Assembly: GCF_016613475.2 (NCBI RefSeq)
Contig: NZ_CP071517.1
Location: 1,984,001-2,048,000 of the forward strand
Origin: Lysobacter arenosi
GTDB lineage: Bacteria > Pseudomonadota > Gammaproteobacteria > Xanthomonadales > Xanthomonadaceae
Length of the DNA: 64,000 nt
Direction of reading: 5' to 3'
The position numbers were made by a program, and so were the translations under genes. Of the stretch, positions 49,786 to 59,084 are shown in pieces (the first letter of the stretch is position 1; every line of letters starts with the position of its first letter). The notes beneath the pieces are model-generated. The model worked only from the letters and a program-made list of their open reading frames with translations, ran no database searches and was not told where the DNA came from.

Positions 49786-51657
49786 TCAGTAGGTCGCCAC
49801 TACCGAAACGTTGCCAAAGGCCTTCTCGCCCACGACGCGCAGGTAGTAGGTGCCGGGCAGCGGGCTGGTGAAGGTGATGGTTTCGCTGTTGCCAAGCTTC
49901 CTGGACACCTTGTCGTAGAACACGATCGTCGGCTGATCCTGGTAGGCCGCATACAGGGCCACATCGCCGGTGCCGCCATAGGTGCGCAGGCTCAGTGCAC
50001 TGGTTCCCGCCGGGACGTCGATGGCGTACATCTTTGACCCTCCGGCAGCGCCCGATTGACCCGTGAGGACCTGGCGGTTCACCAGCGCTTGCGAGGGCTC
50101 GATGGTGACCGGCACCTTGGACGCGGCCACGGCGGCCGCCGCATCGGCGATGCCGGCGCCGACCGGCGTGGCGCTCGGCGGCACGACTGTGAACGGACGC
50201 GCCGTGCGGCGCAGCACCGTGCGCACCTGATCAGGCGTCAGCGGCGAGTTGCCCGCGGCGACGGCCGCCGACTGCATCAGCGCGACGATGCCGGCCACAT
50301 GCGGGCTGGCCATCGAGGTACCAATCATGCCGACGTAGGCGTCGCCTTCCGGGCTGGGCAGCGGTTCGTGCGTGCCGCGGTTTCCGAGCGACCAGATCCA
50401 TGCATTGTCCGGCGACGAGACGGACGTGGCATTGCCGCCTGGCGCGCTGATGGCCACGGCGCCGCCATAGTTGGAGAACCAGGCCTTGCCACCGTCGATC
50501 CCGCTCGCGCCGACGGTGATCACATGCTTGCAGCTGGCAGGACTGAAGAACGACGCATCGGCGGTGTCATTGCCCGCCGCCACCACCACCGTGACGCCGC
50601 GGCTGACGGCGCTGTCGATGGCCGCCTGCGTCATCGGATCCTGGCTGCACAGTCCCTGGCCGCCCAGGCTCATGTTGATCACTTCGGCGGGGGTCGGGTT
50701 GTCAGGCACGCCGTCCACATGGCCACCGGACGCCCAGACGATGGCGTCGGCGATGTCCGACGTGTAGCCACCGCCGCGACCGAGCACCCGCACCGGCTGT
50801 ACCTTGGCGTTGTACGCAACGCCGGCCACGCCAAGGTTGTTGTTGGTCACCGCGGCCACGGTGCCCGCCACGTGGGTGCCGTGGAAGGAGCTTCGGTCTG
50901 CATCCGATTGCCAGTCGCCAGCATCATGCGCGTCCGCATCGCGGCCATCACCGTCGTTGGCGACTTCCACGTCGTCGATGAAGTCGTAGCCCGGCACGAT
51001 GTTGGCGTTGAGGTCGGCGTGGTCGAGGTAGCCGGTATCGAGGACCGCGACGATCACGCCTTCGCCTGCCGTGCTGTCCCACGCTGCCGGCGCGTGAATG
51101 CCGGCGGTGGGATGGGTGAAGTCCCACTGCAGGCGGCTGAAGTGCGTATCGTTCGGCACCACGTCGAGTCGCTGCTTGATGTAGTCCGGCTGGACGAACT
51201 CGACGTTCGGATCGGCGCGAAGCGCGGCCATGAAGGATTCCGCCTGCGGCCTGTCCAGGGCTCGCGACATGCGGACCAGGCCGGCGCCAATCGCGGTGCG
51301 CCTCATGTGCTGCAGCGTCCCGATGCCGCGACTCTGGCCGGGCAGACCGGCGCGAACCGCGGTTGCGTTGAGGCTGCTGATCATCGAGCTGGCATTTCGC
51401 GCCTGCGCGCTGCCGTTACGGTACTTGACGATGAACCGATCAAAGGCGGGCTGTGCCGCCGACTTGGCCGGGATCGCGCCGTACTGTCGCGCGGGCGTTC
51501 CCGCCGTGACGGACGCGTTCAAGGCCGTGGCGCCGGTGGCCACGACGGCCGGTGCGGCCATGGAGCCGCCTTCGGCTGCGTACGCAGCGACGATACCGGC
51601 AATGGCGGCGGCGATGGTGCTGACGCCGAGGCTTCGCTTGAGGGTCTTGTTGTTCAT
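49786..51657 (-). CDS. Secreted S8 (subtilisin-like) serine protease
   Basis: This 623-residue exported protease has a signal peptide (about 1-28) and an N-terminal propeptide (about 70-165). The S8 catalytic domain has the triad D207 (VLDTGYLDH), H259 (FHGTHVAG) and S448 (GTSMASPHVAG), with the oxyanion N363 in AAGNDTADA. A C-terminal pre-peptidase-type beta domain is at about 540-623 (SGAAGGSKMYAIDVPAGTSA). AGGA precedes the ATG. Extracellular subtilases of this kind are common in Lysobacter and Xanthomonas and serve in protein degradation. It is followed, in the opposite sense of transcription order, by the adhesin gene upstream. Confidence 0.95.
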   Translation of the reverse strand: MNNKTLKRSLGVSTIAAAIAGIVAAYAAEGGSMAAPAVVATGATALNASVTAGTPARQYGAIPAKSAAQPAFDRFIVKYRNGSAQARNASSMISSLNATAVRAGLPGQSRGIGTLQHMRRTAIGAGLVRMSRALDRPQAESFMAALRADPNVEFVQPDYIKQRLDVVPNDTHFSRLQWDFTHPTAGIHAPAAWDSTAGEGVIVAVLDTGYLDHADLNANIVPGYDFIDDVEVANDGDGRDADAHDAGDWQSDADRSSFHGTHVAGTVAAVTNNNLGVAGVAYNAKVQPVRVLGRGGGYTSDIADAIVWASGGHVDGVPDNPTPAEVINMSLGGQGLCSQDPMTQAAIDSAVSRGVTVVVAAGNDTADASFFSPASCKHVITVGASGIDGGKAWFSNYGGAVAISAPGGNATSVSSPDNAWIWSLGNRGTHEPLPSPEGDAYVGMIGTSMASPHVAGIVALMQSAAVAAGNSPLTPDQVRTVLRRTARPFTVVPPSATPVGAGIADAAAAVAASKVPVTIEPSQALVNRQVLTGQSGAAGGSKMYAIDVPAGTSALSLRTYGGTGDVALYAAYQDQPTIVFYDKVSRKLGNSETITFTSPLPGTYYLRVVGEKAFGNVSVVATY

Positions 51658-51710
51658 TTCCTGTCCTGCGCAAGATGATTCGATTGCATGGAGGCGATCG
51701 AACGAACCGA

Positions 51711-51728
51711 CCTGGCATTGGTGCCAGG
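51711..51728 (-). terminator. Hairpin after the trimeric adhesin gene
   Basis: CCTGGCA and TGCCAGG form a seven-base-pair stem with loop TTGG, 20 bases beyond the adhesin stop in the direction of transcription and before the subtilase start. No T-run follows, so it is a weak terminator candidate. Confidence 0.4.
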
Positions 51729-51747
51729 CCGGCCGTTCCGCCAGGTC

Positions 51748-54700
51748 TTAGAGGTCGATACCGAAGCCGACACCGGCCGAGCTGTCGTCGCTGCTGAAGG
51801 CGCCGCCGATGCTCATCGAGGCACGCTCACCGATGGCCTTGGAGTAGCCGACCGACAGCGCGCTTTCACCGTTCTGCCAGCCGGCGCCGACCGCGACGCG
51901 GCCGCGCGGGCTGCGCGAGTTGGCGGCATTGATCGCCATGTTCATCATCGCGCTGCTCATCGCGCCCTGGCGGTCGATGCGCTCGTCCTGCTTTTTCAGG
52001 CGGTAGCCGAGGTCGTTGCGCAGGTCGTCGAAGCTGTCGTTCCACGACTGCAGCTTGCTGTCGGTGTAGGCATTGGCACGGGTCAACGTCTGCGTCGCGG
52101 TTGTGTCGGTGTAGGCATTGGCTGAGGCCAGCGTGGCGGCATCCCCGGCCTGCACCTGCTGCACGTTTGCGGCGTCAGTGGCGGCCGTGCCGGCGGCGAC
52201 ATTGGTCACGCGACGCTGCTGCGTGGCATTGCCGACCGACACGGTGTTGGCCTGGTCGGCAACCGAGCCCTCGCCCAACGCGACCGAATCGCTGGCGCTG
52301 GCGTGGCTGTCGGCGCCGACAGCAACGGCGTTCTCGGCGCTGGCATCGACGATGGCGTTGTTACCCAGCGCAGTGCCATTGGCGGCACCCACGTTGGCGC
52401 CATTGCCGATGGCGGTGTCGTTGGCGTCGGCGGCATTGGAGCCGGTGCCGATGGCCAGGCCGTTGCCAGCCCCGTTCGGCGCGCCGCCGGCGGGCGGTGC
52501 CGGGTTCACGACAGCCGATTCCAGCGAGGTCACGCGATTGTTCAGACCGGCGAACGCCGCGTCGATGGCGTTGAAGGTCGCGCCAACGTTGCCGTAGCTG
52601 CCGCCCATGAAGGAGAAGCTCGGCGCAGTGATGCCTTGGGTGCTCACGGCCGCGCCGCCACCCAGTGCGGTCGCCACCGTATCCAGCTGCGCACCAACGA
52701 TGCCGCCGACATTGACGACGATGGCATCCAGCTGGCCCTTGTTGACCGCGTCGGTCGATTCCACGCCGTCGGCGACGTTGATGATCTGGCGTTCGGCGCC
52801 CGCGCTGCCGATCGAGACCACGCTCGCACGACCCGCATAGGAGCCATGGCCGATCGCGACGCTGTCGTCAGCGTCCGCGCTGGCATGAGTGCCGAGCGCC
52901 GTCGAGTTCAGACCGTTGGCCGTCGCGCCCGCACCGAAGGCACTGCTGTTGTGGCCGATGGCGGACGTGGTGAGGATGTCGCCACTGGTCTCGTCGTACA
53001 GCGCACCACCAACCGCGGTGGACGAGTCGCCCTCGGCAAGCGTGCCGTAACCGCTGGCCAGACTGTAGGCGCCTATGGCATTGGCGCCCGCACCGATCGC
53101 CGCCGCGCCGTCACCTGCGGCAAAGCTGCCGCTGCCGACCGCCACGCTGTACTGCCCGTCGGCCCAGGTGTTGGCACCCAATGCGCTGCTCTGCGCGCCA
53201 TGCGCGACAGCGTTGGTGCCCGTAGCGGTGGCCGAATCGCCTTCGGCGAGGCTGCCTGCGCCGACCGCGGTAGCGAATGCCGTCAAGGCACGCGCCTGTC
53301 CACCCAACGCGGTGGCACCCTCTCCGTCCGCACCCGACAGGCCACCCAAGGCAACGGCGTTGTTGCCGTTGGCAAAAGTGGCCTCGCCGATCGCAGGCAT
53401 GCCATCGGCATTCGCGTCGGTCCATTCGGAACCACCGATCGCGATCGCGCCTTCACCCGCGGCCGCAGCGTTGTAGCCACTGGCGACGGCGTAGTTGCCA
53501 TTGGCCAGCACATTCTTGCCGATACCAATGGTGCCGTTGCCCAGCGCGAGCGACGTCGAGCCGATGACGATCCCGTAATCACCCAGGCCGGCGCCGGAGT
53601 TCATGCCGATCGCGACGGTCTCCTGGCCGACCGCCAGGGTCTGGCCGCCAATGGCGATCGCAGCATCGCCGCCGGCGGCTGCCTGGCCACCGATCGCGAC
53701 CGACATCTGCCCTGCCGCCGTGCTCATCGCGCCGAGCGCGGTGGCACCATCGTTGTTGGCAACAGACGATGCGCCGACTGCGGTGCTGGCGAATCCGCCC
53801 GCCTCTGCCGTTTGACCGGCCGCCAGGCTGGCGTGACCTGCCGCCATCGCGCCCTGCCCGAGCGCACTGCTGCCGATGCCCAGCGCAAACGACTCCATGC
53901 CCACCGCGGTGGAGGCGTTGGACGACGCAACGCTGAACGCGCCAATCGCCATCGCGGCATTGCCCTCGGCCCAAGACCAGTTGCCGATGGCGATGGCATT
54001 GTTGGGCGCGAAGGCCATCTGCATTTCGTCGCTGTACCACGTCGCCGTGGTCGCGTTGGCACCGAGCGCGATCGAGTTGGCACCGGTTGCCATCGAGTTT
54101 GTACCCACTGCGATGGCGTTGTCCGGTATCGACACGGTGTCGTAGTCGTAGACAGTGCCCTCGCCATCGTCGTAATGGACGGTGGTCACCGTCGCAATGG
54201 TGCTCGCACCTGCGCCGACCGCGATGGCGCCCTTGCCCTGCGTCAAGGCGTCGCTGCCGACCGCGATCGCACGGTCAGGCGTCGCCACGTAAGCGTTGCC
54301 GTCTGCGTCTTCGTAGACCCAACCCTCGTTGCGGGCATTGGCACCCAGCGCCATCGAGCCTTCGCCCTGCGTCACCGCGGAGGCGCCCACCGCGACCGCG
54401 CCGTCGGAGGTGCTCTGCGTGGTGTTGCCCCAGCTGTCGGTGAATGAGAAGCCCTGGTTGGCGGCACCGGCGCCCACCGCGATGGAGCCCACGCCCACGG
54501 CAGCGGCATCGTCGCTGCCATCGGCGTTGCCGTCGGCCTGGAAGTAGCCGCCGCCGGCTACGCTCGACGGGGTTGCCAGGGCCTGGGGCCCGGCGGCGTT
54601 GGCCTGCTCGAACAGGGCGCAGTCGACCGCAGCGGACTTGCCGTCCGCCGCACGGACCATGCAGTTGTCCCCGTCACGTTCCAGGGTCAGTTGTAGCGAC

Positions 54701-54870
54701 GGTGATTGCGCCGAAGCCGGCAGTGCGCATCCAAGCGCGACCATGCCGATGCCCGCTGCCTGCAGCAACCGCTGCGCCCCACCCTTCTTCCCCTGCGCTG
54801 CCGCCAGTTCCGAGGTGACGACCCATGCCTGCTTTGCATGGTTCCACACCCGGCGATAAATCCTGTTCAT
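51748..54870 (-). CDS. YadA-like trimeric autotransporter adhesin
   Basis: This type Vc adhesin of 1040 residues begins with an extended signal peptide region (ESPR; MNRIYRRVWNHAKQAWVVTS), then a hydrophobic signal ending SAQS. The passenger is built from many 14-residue head repeats (IAVGSDALTQGKGAIAVGAG and relatives). Neck motifs are near VADGVESTDAVNKGQLDAI and VTNVAAGTAATDAANVQQVQ. A coiled-coil stalk (TDSKLQSWNDSFDDLRNDLG) follows, and the last 75 residues are the YadA anchor (RGRVAVGAGWQNGESALSVG). The ATG at 54870 fits the ESPR; an in-frame TTG before it is not used. Surface adhesion is expected. Confidence 0.94.
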   Translation of the reverse strand: MNRIYRRVWNHAKQAWVVTSELAAAQGKKGGAQRLLQAAGIGMVALGCALPASAQSPSLQLTLERDGDNCMVRAADGKSAAVDCALFEQANAAGPQALATPSSVAGGGYFQADGNADGSDDAAAVGVGSIAVGAGAANQGFSFTDSWGNTTQSTSDGAVAVGASAVTQGEGSMALGANARNEGWVYEDADGNAYVATPDRAIAVGSDALTQGKGAIAVGAGASTIATVTTVHYDDGEGTVYDYDTVSIPDNAIAVGTNSMATGANSIALGANATTATWYSDEMQMAFAPNNAIAIGNWSWAEGNAAMAIGAFSVASSNASTAVGMESFALGIGSSALGQGAMAAGHASLAAGQTAEAGGFASTAVGASSVANNDGATALGAMSTAAGQMSVAIGGQAAAGGDAAIAIGGQTLAVGQETVAIGMNSGAGLGDYGIVIGSTSLALGNGTIGIGKNVLANGNYAVASGYNAAAAGEGAIAIGGSEWTDANADGMPAIGEATFANGNNAVALGGLSGADGEGATALGGQARALTAFATAVGAGSLAEGDSATATGTNAVAHGAQSSALGANTWADGQYSVAVGSGSFAAGDGAAAIGAGANAIGAYSLASGYGTLAEGDSSTAVGGALYDETSGDILTTSAIGHNSSAFGAGATANGLNSTALGTHASADADDSVAIGHGSYAGRASVVSIGSAGAERQIINVADGVESTDAVNKGQLDAIVVNVGGIVGAQLDTVATALGGGAAVSTQGITAPSFSFMGGSYGNVGATFNAIDAAFAGLNNRVTSLESAVVNPAPPAGGAPNGAGNGLAIGTGSNAADANDTAIGNGANVGAANGTALGNNAIVDASAENAVAVGADSHASASDSVALGEGSVADQANTVSVGNATQQRRVTNVAAGTAATDAANVQQVQAGDAATLASANAYTDTTATQTLTRANAYTDSKLQSWNDSFDDLRNDLGYRLKKQDERIDRQGAMSSAMMNMAINAANSRSPRGRVAVGAGWQNGESALSVGYSKAIGERASMSIGGAFSSDDSSAGVGFGIDL

Positions 54871-54988
54871 CAATTCCGACCCCGTACGTTCTCATGGACA
54901 AAGCGATGCCCAGCAGCCGGCGACCGGAAAGGCCGCGCCGCGTCATCGCGCTCGATGTGTTTCCGCGCCACTCCAGGGCGCATCCCCA

Positions 54989-55010
54989 TCACGGAGTGAC
55001 ACATCCGTGA
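54989..55010. promoter_or_regulatory. Inverted repeat in the adhesin / kinase intergenic region
   Basis: TCACGGA and TCCGTGA are separated by eight bases in the 252-base region between the divergent adhesin and kinase genes. The spacing fits a dimeric regulator site about 120 bases before the adhesin start. Binding protein unknown. Confidence 0.4.
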
Positions 55011-55055
55011 CGAAGTCGAACGTACGGACTGGCGCGCCCGGGCGCACCCTCACAA

Positions 55056-55096
55056 GGCTCATCGAGATCTCACGCAAATCTCATCCCGGCTACGAT
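55056..55096 (+). promoter_or_regulatory. Kinase-gene promoter with three 11-bp-spaced direct repeats
   Basis: CTCA occurs at 55058, 55069 and 55080, exactly 11 bases apart, within GGCTCATCGAG, ATCTCACGCAA and ATCTCATCCCG. A -10-like TACGAT is at 55091-55096, and the repeats cover the -35 zone. OmpR/PhoB-family regulators bind direct repeats with an 11-base period, so this may be the site of the adjacent response regulator (autoregulation). Confidence 0.55.
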
Positions 55097-55125
55097 GTGG
55101 CCTCACCGCGCCCCTGGAGTGGCCC

Positions 55126-56487
55126 GTGTTCACGAGATTCCGCCACTGGCTGACGTCCGCCCCGATCGCCGATGCGGTCGACCGCCGCAACGCGCCGGTC
55201 ATGCAGTTGCTGCTGTTGGCGTACGCGGTGCTGCAGCCTGCAGCCTGGGTCTGGCAGGTGCTGCAGCAGCCGCAGTACCAGGCCTACATCATGGGATTCG
55301 TGGGGCGGCTGGCGGTTGAAACGGCGTTCGCATGGATCAGCATCTGGTTGATCCGGCGCGGTCGTTTCAGGCTGGCCATCGTCCTGTTCCTCGCACCGCA
55401 ACTGATTCTGCTGGCGACGGACATGGCACGTCTTGGCACGCGCCAGAACGTGTCGCTTTACGACGCAACCGCGACGATGTTGCCGCTCGTGATTGCAGGC
55501 CTGGTGCTGGGACGCCGCGCATTGTGGTCGGTGCTTGGCATGCTCGCCGTCGCATTCGCGCTGGGATTCTGGGCCGACCACAAGGCCGGCGTGACCAGTG
55601 ACCGGTTGAAGGCGGTTATTCCCAGCATTTGCATCAGCTACCTGCTGATCACCGCGATCCTCGATCGCACGATCAATGCCCTGCGCGAAAGCCTGGCGGA
55701 GTCCAACGAACGTGGCGAACGCCTGCAGCACGAGATGGCCGAGCGCGAGCGAACGCAATCGCAACTGATCCACGCACAGAAGATGGAAGCAAGCGGACGC
55801 CTGGCCAACGGCGTCGCGCACGACTTCAACAATCTTCTGGCGCTGATGCGAGGCTACGCATCGCAACGCCACGAAGCCCTGGAAGATGCCGACACCTCGC
55901 GCCGGAGCGCATCGCTCGCATTGGCGCTGGAGCGGGTCGAATCGGTGGCCGATCGCGGCAGTGACCTGGTTCGCAAGTTGCTCAGCTTCAGCCGCAGCGA
56001 CGTGCTGAACGTTCGCGTCTTCGACGCCGGCGAAGCCTTGAAGGATCTGGATCCACTGCTGCGCCAGCTGTTCCCGGCATCGATCGTGCTGACCACGTCC
56101 GTGAGCGAGCCATTGCCGGTGTACCTGGACCGCAGCGAGTTTGATCTGATGATCCTCAACATCGCCGCCAATGCACGCGATGCCATGCCGCAGGGCGGCC
56201 GATTCACCGTCGATGCAGCACCGGCCGATGGAATGGTGGAAATCACACTGTCAGATACCGGCCAGGGCATGACCAGCGAGGTGGCGGCGCGGATCTTCGA
56301 GCCGTTCTTCACCACGCGACTGGGCGCAGGCGGCACGGGTCTTGGCCTGTCGGTCGTGCATGACCTGGTCAAGGTACTGGGCGGCGAGATCCTGGTGTCC
56401 AGCCAGCCTGGGCAGGGGACGTCTTTCTCCATCCGCTTGCCCCACGCCAACGCCGCAACGTCGCCGACGCTTGCGTCTATTCCTTGA
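55126..56487 (+). CDS. Membrane-bound sensor histidine kinase
   Basis: This 453-residue kinase starts at GTG 55126. Its sensor is integral to the membrane, with about six helices in residues 25-180 and hardly any periplasmic domain, so it may sense membrane or cytoplasmic cues. The phospho-acceptor is H232 in NGVAHDFNNLLAL. The ATPase has N345/N349 in LNIAANARDAMPQGG, DTGQGM and GTGLGLSVVHDLV. The HDFNN type belongs to the NtrB/hybrid-like HPK4 class. It ends 11 bases inside the response regulator gene on the opposite strand. Confidence 0.93.
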   Translation: MFTRFRHWLTSAPIADAVDRRNAPVMQLLLLAYAVLQPAAWVWQVLQQPQYQAYIMGFVGRLAVETAFAWISIWLIRRGRFRLAIVLFLAPQLILLATDMARLGTRQNVSLYDATATMLPLVIAGLVLGRRALWSVLGMLAVAFALGFWADHKAGVTSDRLKAVIPSICISYLLITAILDRTINALRESLAESNERGERLQHEMAERERTQSQLIHAQKMEASGRLANGVAHDFNNLLALMRGYASQRHEALEDADTSRRSASLALALERVESVADRGSDLVRKLLSFSRSDVLNVRVFDAGEALKDLDPLLRQLFPASIVLTTSVSEPLPVYLDRSEFDLMILNIAANARDAMPQGGRFTVDAAPADGMVEITLSDTGQGMTSEVAARIFEPFFTTRLGAGGTGLGLSVVHDLVKVLGGEILVSSQPGQGTSFSIRLPHANAATSPTLASIP

Positions 56488-57181
56488 ACACGTAGCCCTC
56501 GCCGTGCACCAGCGACAGCGGCAAGGGTGCTCCGCAATGCTCGGCTTTCCTGCGCACGCGATGGATCAGGGCGTCCAGCCTGTGAGGGTCGAACTCGAAC
56601 ACGTTGGTGGTGAGCGCCTCGATCAGATGTTCGCGGCGCACCAGCCGTCCTGGCGATTCGAGCAGGCGCGCGACGAGGCGGCGCTCGGTCTTGGTGAGCG
56701 GGATCGCGGCACCCTTGGGTGAGACCAGGCACCAGCCATCGGAATCCATGTGCCACCGGTCGGCAGGCGGCGGGGTCGCCACGTGGTCCGGAGTCTTCAG
56801 GCGCCGCACGAGACTGCGCAGGGTCGCCGCCAGAAGGTCGACCTCGACCGGCTTCGGCAGATAGGCGTCGGCACCCAGCGCCAACCCAAGCACCCGATCG
56901 GGCGTTGCTCCGCGCCCCGTCAGCATCACGATCCCGATTTCCGGATGCGACACGCGCACTTCCCGCGCCACCTCGAAACCGTCACCGTCCGGAAGGCCTA
57001 CATCGAGGATCAGGATGTCCGGGGACTCCTGCCGCAGCGCCTCCTGCAGCCCGGAGATGGATGCGACGCCGCGGGCGTCGAAACCGTAGTTCGCCAGCGC
57101 AGGAAGCAGGACGTGCTCGCGCAACGCTTCATCGTCCTCCAGAAGCAGGACTCGCCACGAACGACCGGATCTCGAATCCAT
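56477..57181 (-). CDS. OmpR/PhoB-family response regulator
   Basis: This regulator of 234 residues has a receiver domain with acidic residues in LLLEDDEALRE, phospho-acceptor D60 in LILDVGLPDGDG and the Lys in YLPKPVE. A winged-helix output domain follows at about 135-234 (LTKTERRLVARLLESPGRLV, HRLDALIHRVRRKAE, VHGEGYVFKE). It faces the kinase gene tail-to-tail with an 11-base overlap instead of sharing an operon, although partnership is very likely. The 233 bases on its other side, up to 57414, contain no gene I can support. Confidence 0.93.
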   Translation of the reverse strand: MDSRSGRSWRVLLLEDDEALREHVLLPALANYGFDARGVASISGLQEALRQESPDILILDVGLPDGDGFEVAREVRVSHPEIGIVMLTGRGATPDRVLGLALGADAYLPKPVEVDLLAATLRSLVRRLKTPDHVATPPPADRWHMDSDGWCLVSPKGAAIPLTKTERRLVARLLESPGRLVRREHLIEALTTNVFEFDPHRLDALIHRVRRKAEHCGAPLPLSLVHGEGYVFKE

Positions 57182-57414
57182 CTGGGGCTTGTCTCCGCGG
57201 GATCGCGCCAGAACGCATTCTAATCACGCTGCCGGACGAGCGCGGGGTCCGCTGCACTTGACGGGATCATGACGGCAACGCAAGTAGCGTCGACCGGCCG
57301 ATCCCCGCCCATGGCAAGGCGTTCAGTTTCACCCTGGGGAGCCGAGTGCCCCATGGACACGCAGGGCGACTTGAGAAGCACCCGTCATTACACGGCGCAG
57401 TCTGGAGGTGGTCC

Positions 57415-58194
57415 ATGGCGTTGCCTTCCCCATTGATTGGAAAGATCGCGGTGCTTGCCGCCGCAGTCGCAGTTGCAGTTGCAGTGCCGCCCATCGCGCT
57501 CGCGCAGGCTCCCGCCAACCAGTTGGCCGACCTGAACTACCAGGACATCGGCTGGAGCCGCAGCGAACTGCTCAAGCGCGGCTACGTGCAACGCTCCCAG
57601 GACGGCTCGGGCTACGAGTACTGGTGGAACAACAGCCAGAACCAATGCGTGGTGATCCGTTCGGAAGGCGGCAAGGTGATGTCGGCGACGAATACCGGGC
57701 CGATCGACTGTGGTCAGCAGGCTTCCAGCGGCGGCAACAGCAGCAGCAACGCAGCCGCCGCCATTGCCGTTGGCGCGATAGCGATTCTTGGCGTCGCCGC
57801 CCTCGAGCACAAATCACACCATCACGATGACGCACAGCACGACAACAGCAGCGGCAGCGAGGCCGATTTCGAGCGTGGTTACCGCGACGGCCTATACAAC
57901 CAGCCCTACAACGCACAACGCGCATCGACCGATTACGGCAACGGATACTCCTCCGGCCAGAAGGATCGCGTCCAGCGGACCAGCTATCGCGGACAGTCGT
58001 CCGGTGGCGCCAGCGAAGTAACCTGCGAGTCCACGCACGGCGGGCGCAACGAGTGCGACATGAACACCGCTGGCTCAGTGCGCGTGGTCCGGCAGCTCAG
58101 CAAGGCCGCCTGCACCGAAGGTGTGTCATGGGGCCTGTCCCGCCACAGCGTCTGGGTCGACGGTGGCTGTCGCGCCGTGTTCCGCAAGGACTGA
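57415..58194 (+). CDS. Secreted DUF3011 domain protein
   Basis: This 259-residue exported protein has a signal peptide (IAVLAAAVAVAVAVPPIALA). Next come a small domain with LADLNYQDIGWSRSELLKRG, an Ala-rich hydrophobic stretch (about 132-148) followed by a His/Asp-rich one (HKSHHHDDAQHDN), and the C-terminal DUF3011 domain. The latter holds the paired-Cys pattern VTCESTHGGRNECDMN and VWVDGGCRAVF. GGAGG lies before the ATG at 57415. DUF3011 proteins are secreted and of unknown function; the His cluster could bind metal. Confidence 0.85.
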   Translation: MALPSPLIGKIAVLAAAVAVAVAVPPIALAQAPANQLADLNYQDIGWSRSELLKRGYVQRSQDGSGYEYWWNNSQNQCVVIRSEGGKVMSATNTGPIDCGQQASSGGNSSSNAAAAIAVGAIAILGVAALEHKSHHHDDAQHDNSSGSEADFERGYRDGLYNQPYNAQRASTDYGNGYSSGQKDRVQRTSYRGQSSGGASEVTCESTHGGRNECDMNTAGSVRVVRQLSKAACTEGVSWGLSRHSVWVDGGCRAVFRKD

Positions 58195-58222
58195 CTTTCC
58201 ACCCACTCTCCCGGAATCCAAT

Positions 58223-58630
58223 ATGAAACCGCTCACTGCCACTTCCGCCTTCTTCCTGATCGCATTCGCGACCGCTTCGATCGCGCAGGACAAGGTATCG
58301 ACGGTCCCGGTTGCATTCGCCAAGGGCAGCAGCAGCGCTTCGCTCAAGGGCAACCTCGGCGGGTACGACAGCGTCAATTACACGCTCGGGGCCAAGGGCG
58401 GCCAGACGATGACCGTGAAGATTTCCGGAAGCAGCAATGCCAACTTCAATGTCTTCGCTCCGGGCGATCGTCCCGGATCGTCGACCGCATTGGGGAGCGG
58501 CAGCGTGGGTTCCAACTGGAGTGGAAAGCTGCCCACATCCGGCACGTACACGATCCAGGTGTACCAGATGCGCGCATCGGCTCGCCGCGGCGAGCAGGTG
58601 CCCTTCAACATCGCCTTCCAGATCCATTGA
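58223..58630 (+). CDS. Periplasmic beta-rich protein (lysozyme-inhibitor/PPC-like fold)
   Basis: This 135-residue protein has a signal peptide (ATSAFFLIAFATASIAQ) and then a short beta-sandwich (SSSASLKGNLGGYDSVNYTL, GAKGGQTMTVKISGSSNANF). The pattern resembles PliG-type inhibitors of g-type lysozyme and PPC domains. That similarity is by eye only. It lies 28 bases after the DUF3011 gene and overlaps the next gene as TTGA, so the three form a probable operon. Confidence 0.65.
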   Translation: MKPLTATSAFFLIAFATASIAQDKVSTVPVAFAKGSSSASLKGNLGGYDSVNYTLGAKGGQTMTVKISGSSNANFNVFAPGDRPGSSTALGSGSVGSNWSGKLPTSGTYTIQVYQMRASARRGEQVPFNIAFQIH

Positions 58631-59025
58631 CCGGCTGGGTGCGTGGTTTGATCACCGCTACCAGGCTGCTGTTGTGGTCGGCCGTGTACGCCCTGGCCGT
58701 GGTCTGGGGCGGCGAATGGCTGTTTGGCCAACTGGCGTCGCGGCCTTTCACGATGGGGACCGAGGTCGAGCCGCGCTGGGTCCGCACCGCGCTGGCGTTC
58801 GCGCCCTTCGCCGCATTCGCAATCTGGGTCGCCGTGCGTGGCGCAACGCAGGTCAACAAGGCCTGGATCTGCGGCCTGCTGGCATCGCTGGCGTTTTGGG
58901 CCTGGTACTACGTAGACGGCCTGATGAACACCGGAGGCGGTGCCAACATCGGCCTTGGACTGCTCATGATGGTCTCGCCCTTGCCGGTTTTCCTGGTGCT
59001 GTGGTTGGTAGCGCGCAGGGCCTAG
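58627..59025 (+). CDS. Small integral membrane protein of unknown function
   Basis: This 132-residue protein has about four hydrophobic helices (LLLWSAVYALAVVWGGEWLF, FAPFAAFAIWVAV, LLASLAFWAWYY, LMMVSPLPVFLVLWLVA). The start is TTG overlapping the preceding stop (TTGA); a GTG at 58639 is an alternative. I recognise no family. Confidence 0.6.
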   Translation: MTGWVRGLITATRLLLWSAVYALAVVWGGEWLFGQLASRPFTMGTEVEPRWVRTALAFAPFAAFAIWVAVRGATQVNKAWICGLLASLAFWAWYYVDGLMNTGGGANIGLGLLMMVSPLPVFLVLWLVARRA

Positions 59026-59084
59026 ACCGTTAGCGTCGACAGACGCCGAGGGCGCTCGCCTTGGTTGAGCAACTGCAATCCACC

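Noticed and set aside
52303..54447. Plus-strand open frame opposite the trimeric adhesin
   Set aside because: It is Arg/Gly/Asp-rich with no domain; the opposite strand shows ESPR, head repeats and the YadA anchor.
51748..54873. CRISPR-like periodicity in the adhesin gene
   Set aside because: The repeats are coding, variable and in frame (14-residue head motifs), without spacers of constant length.
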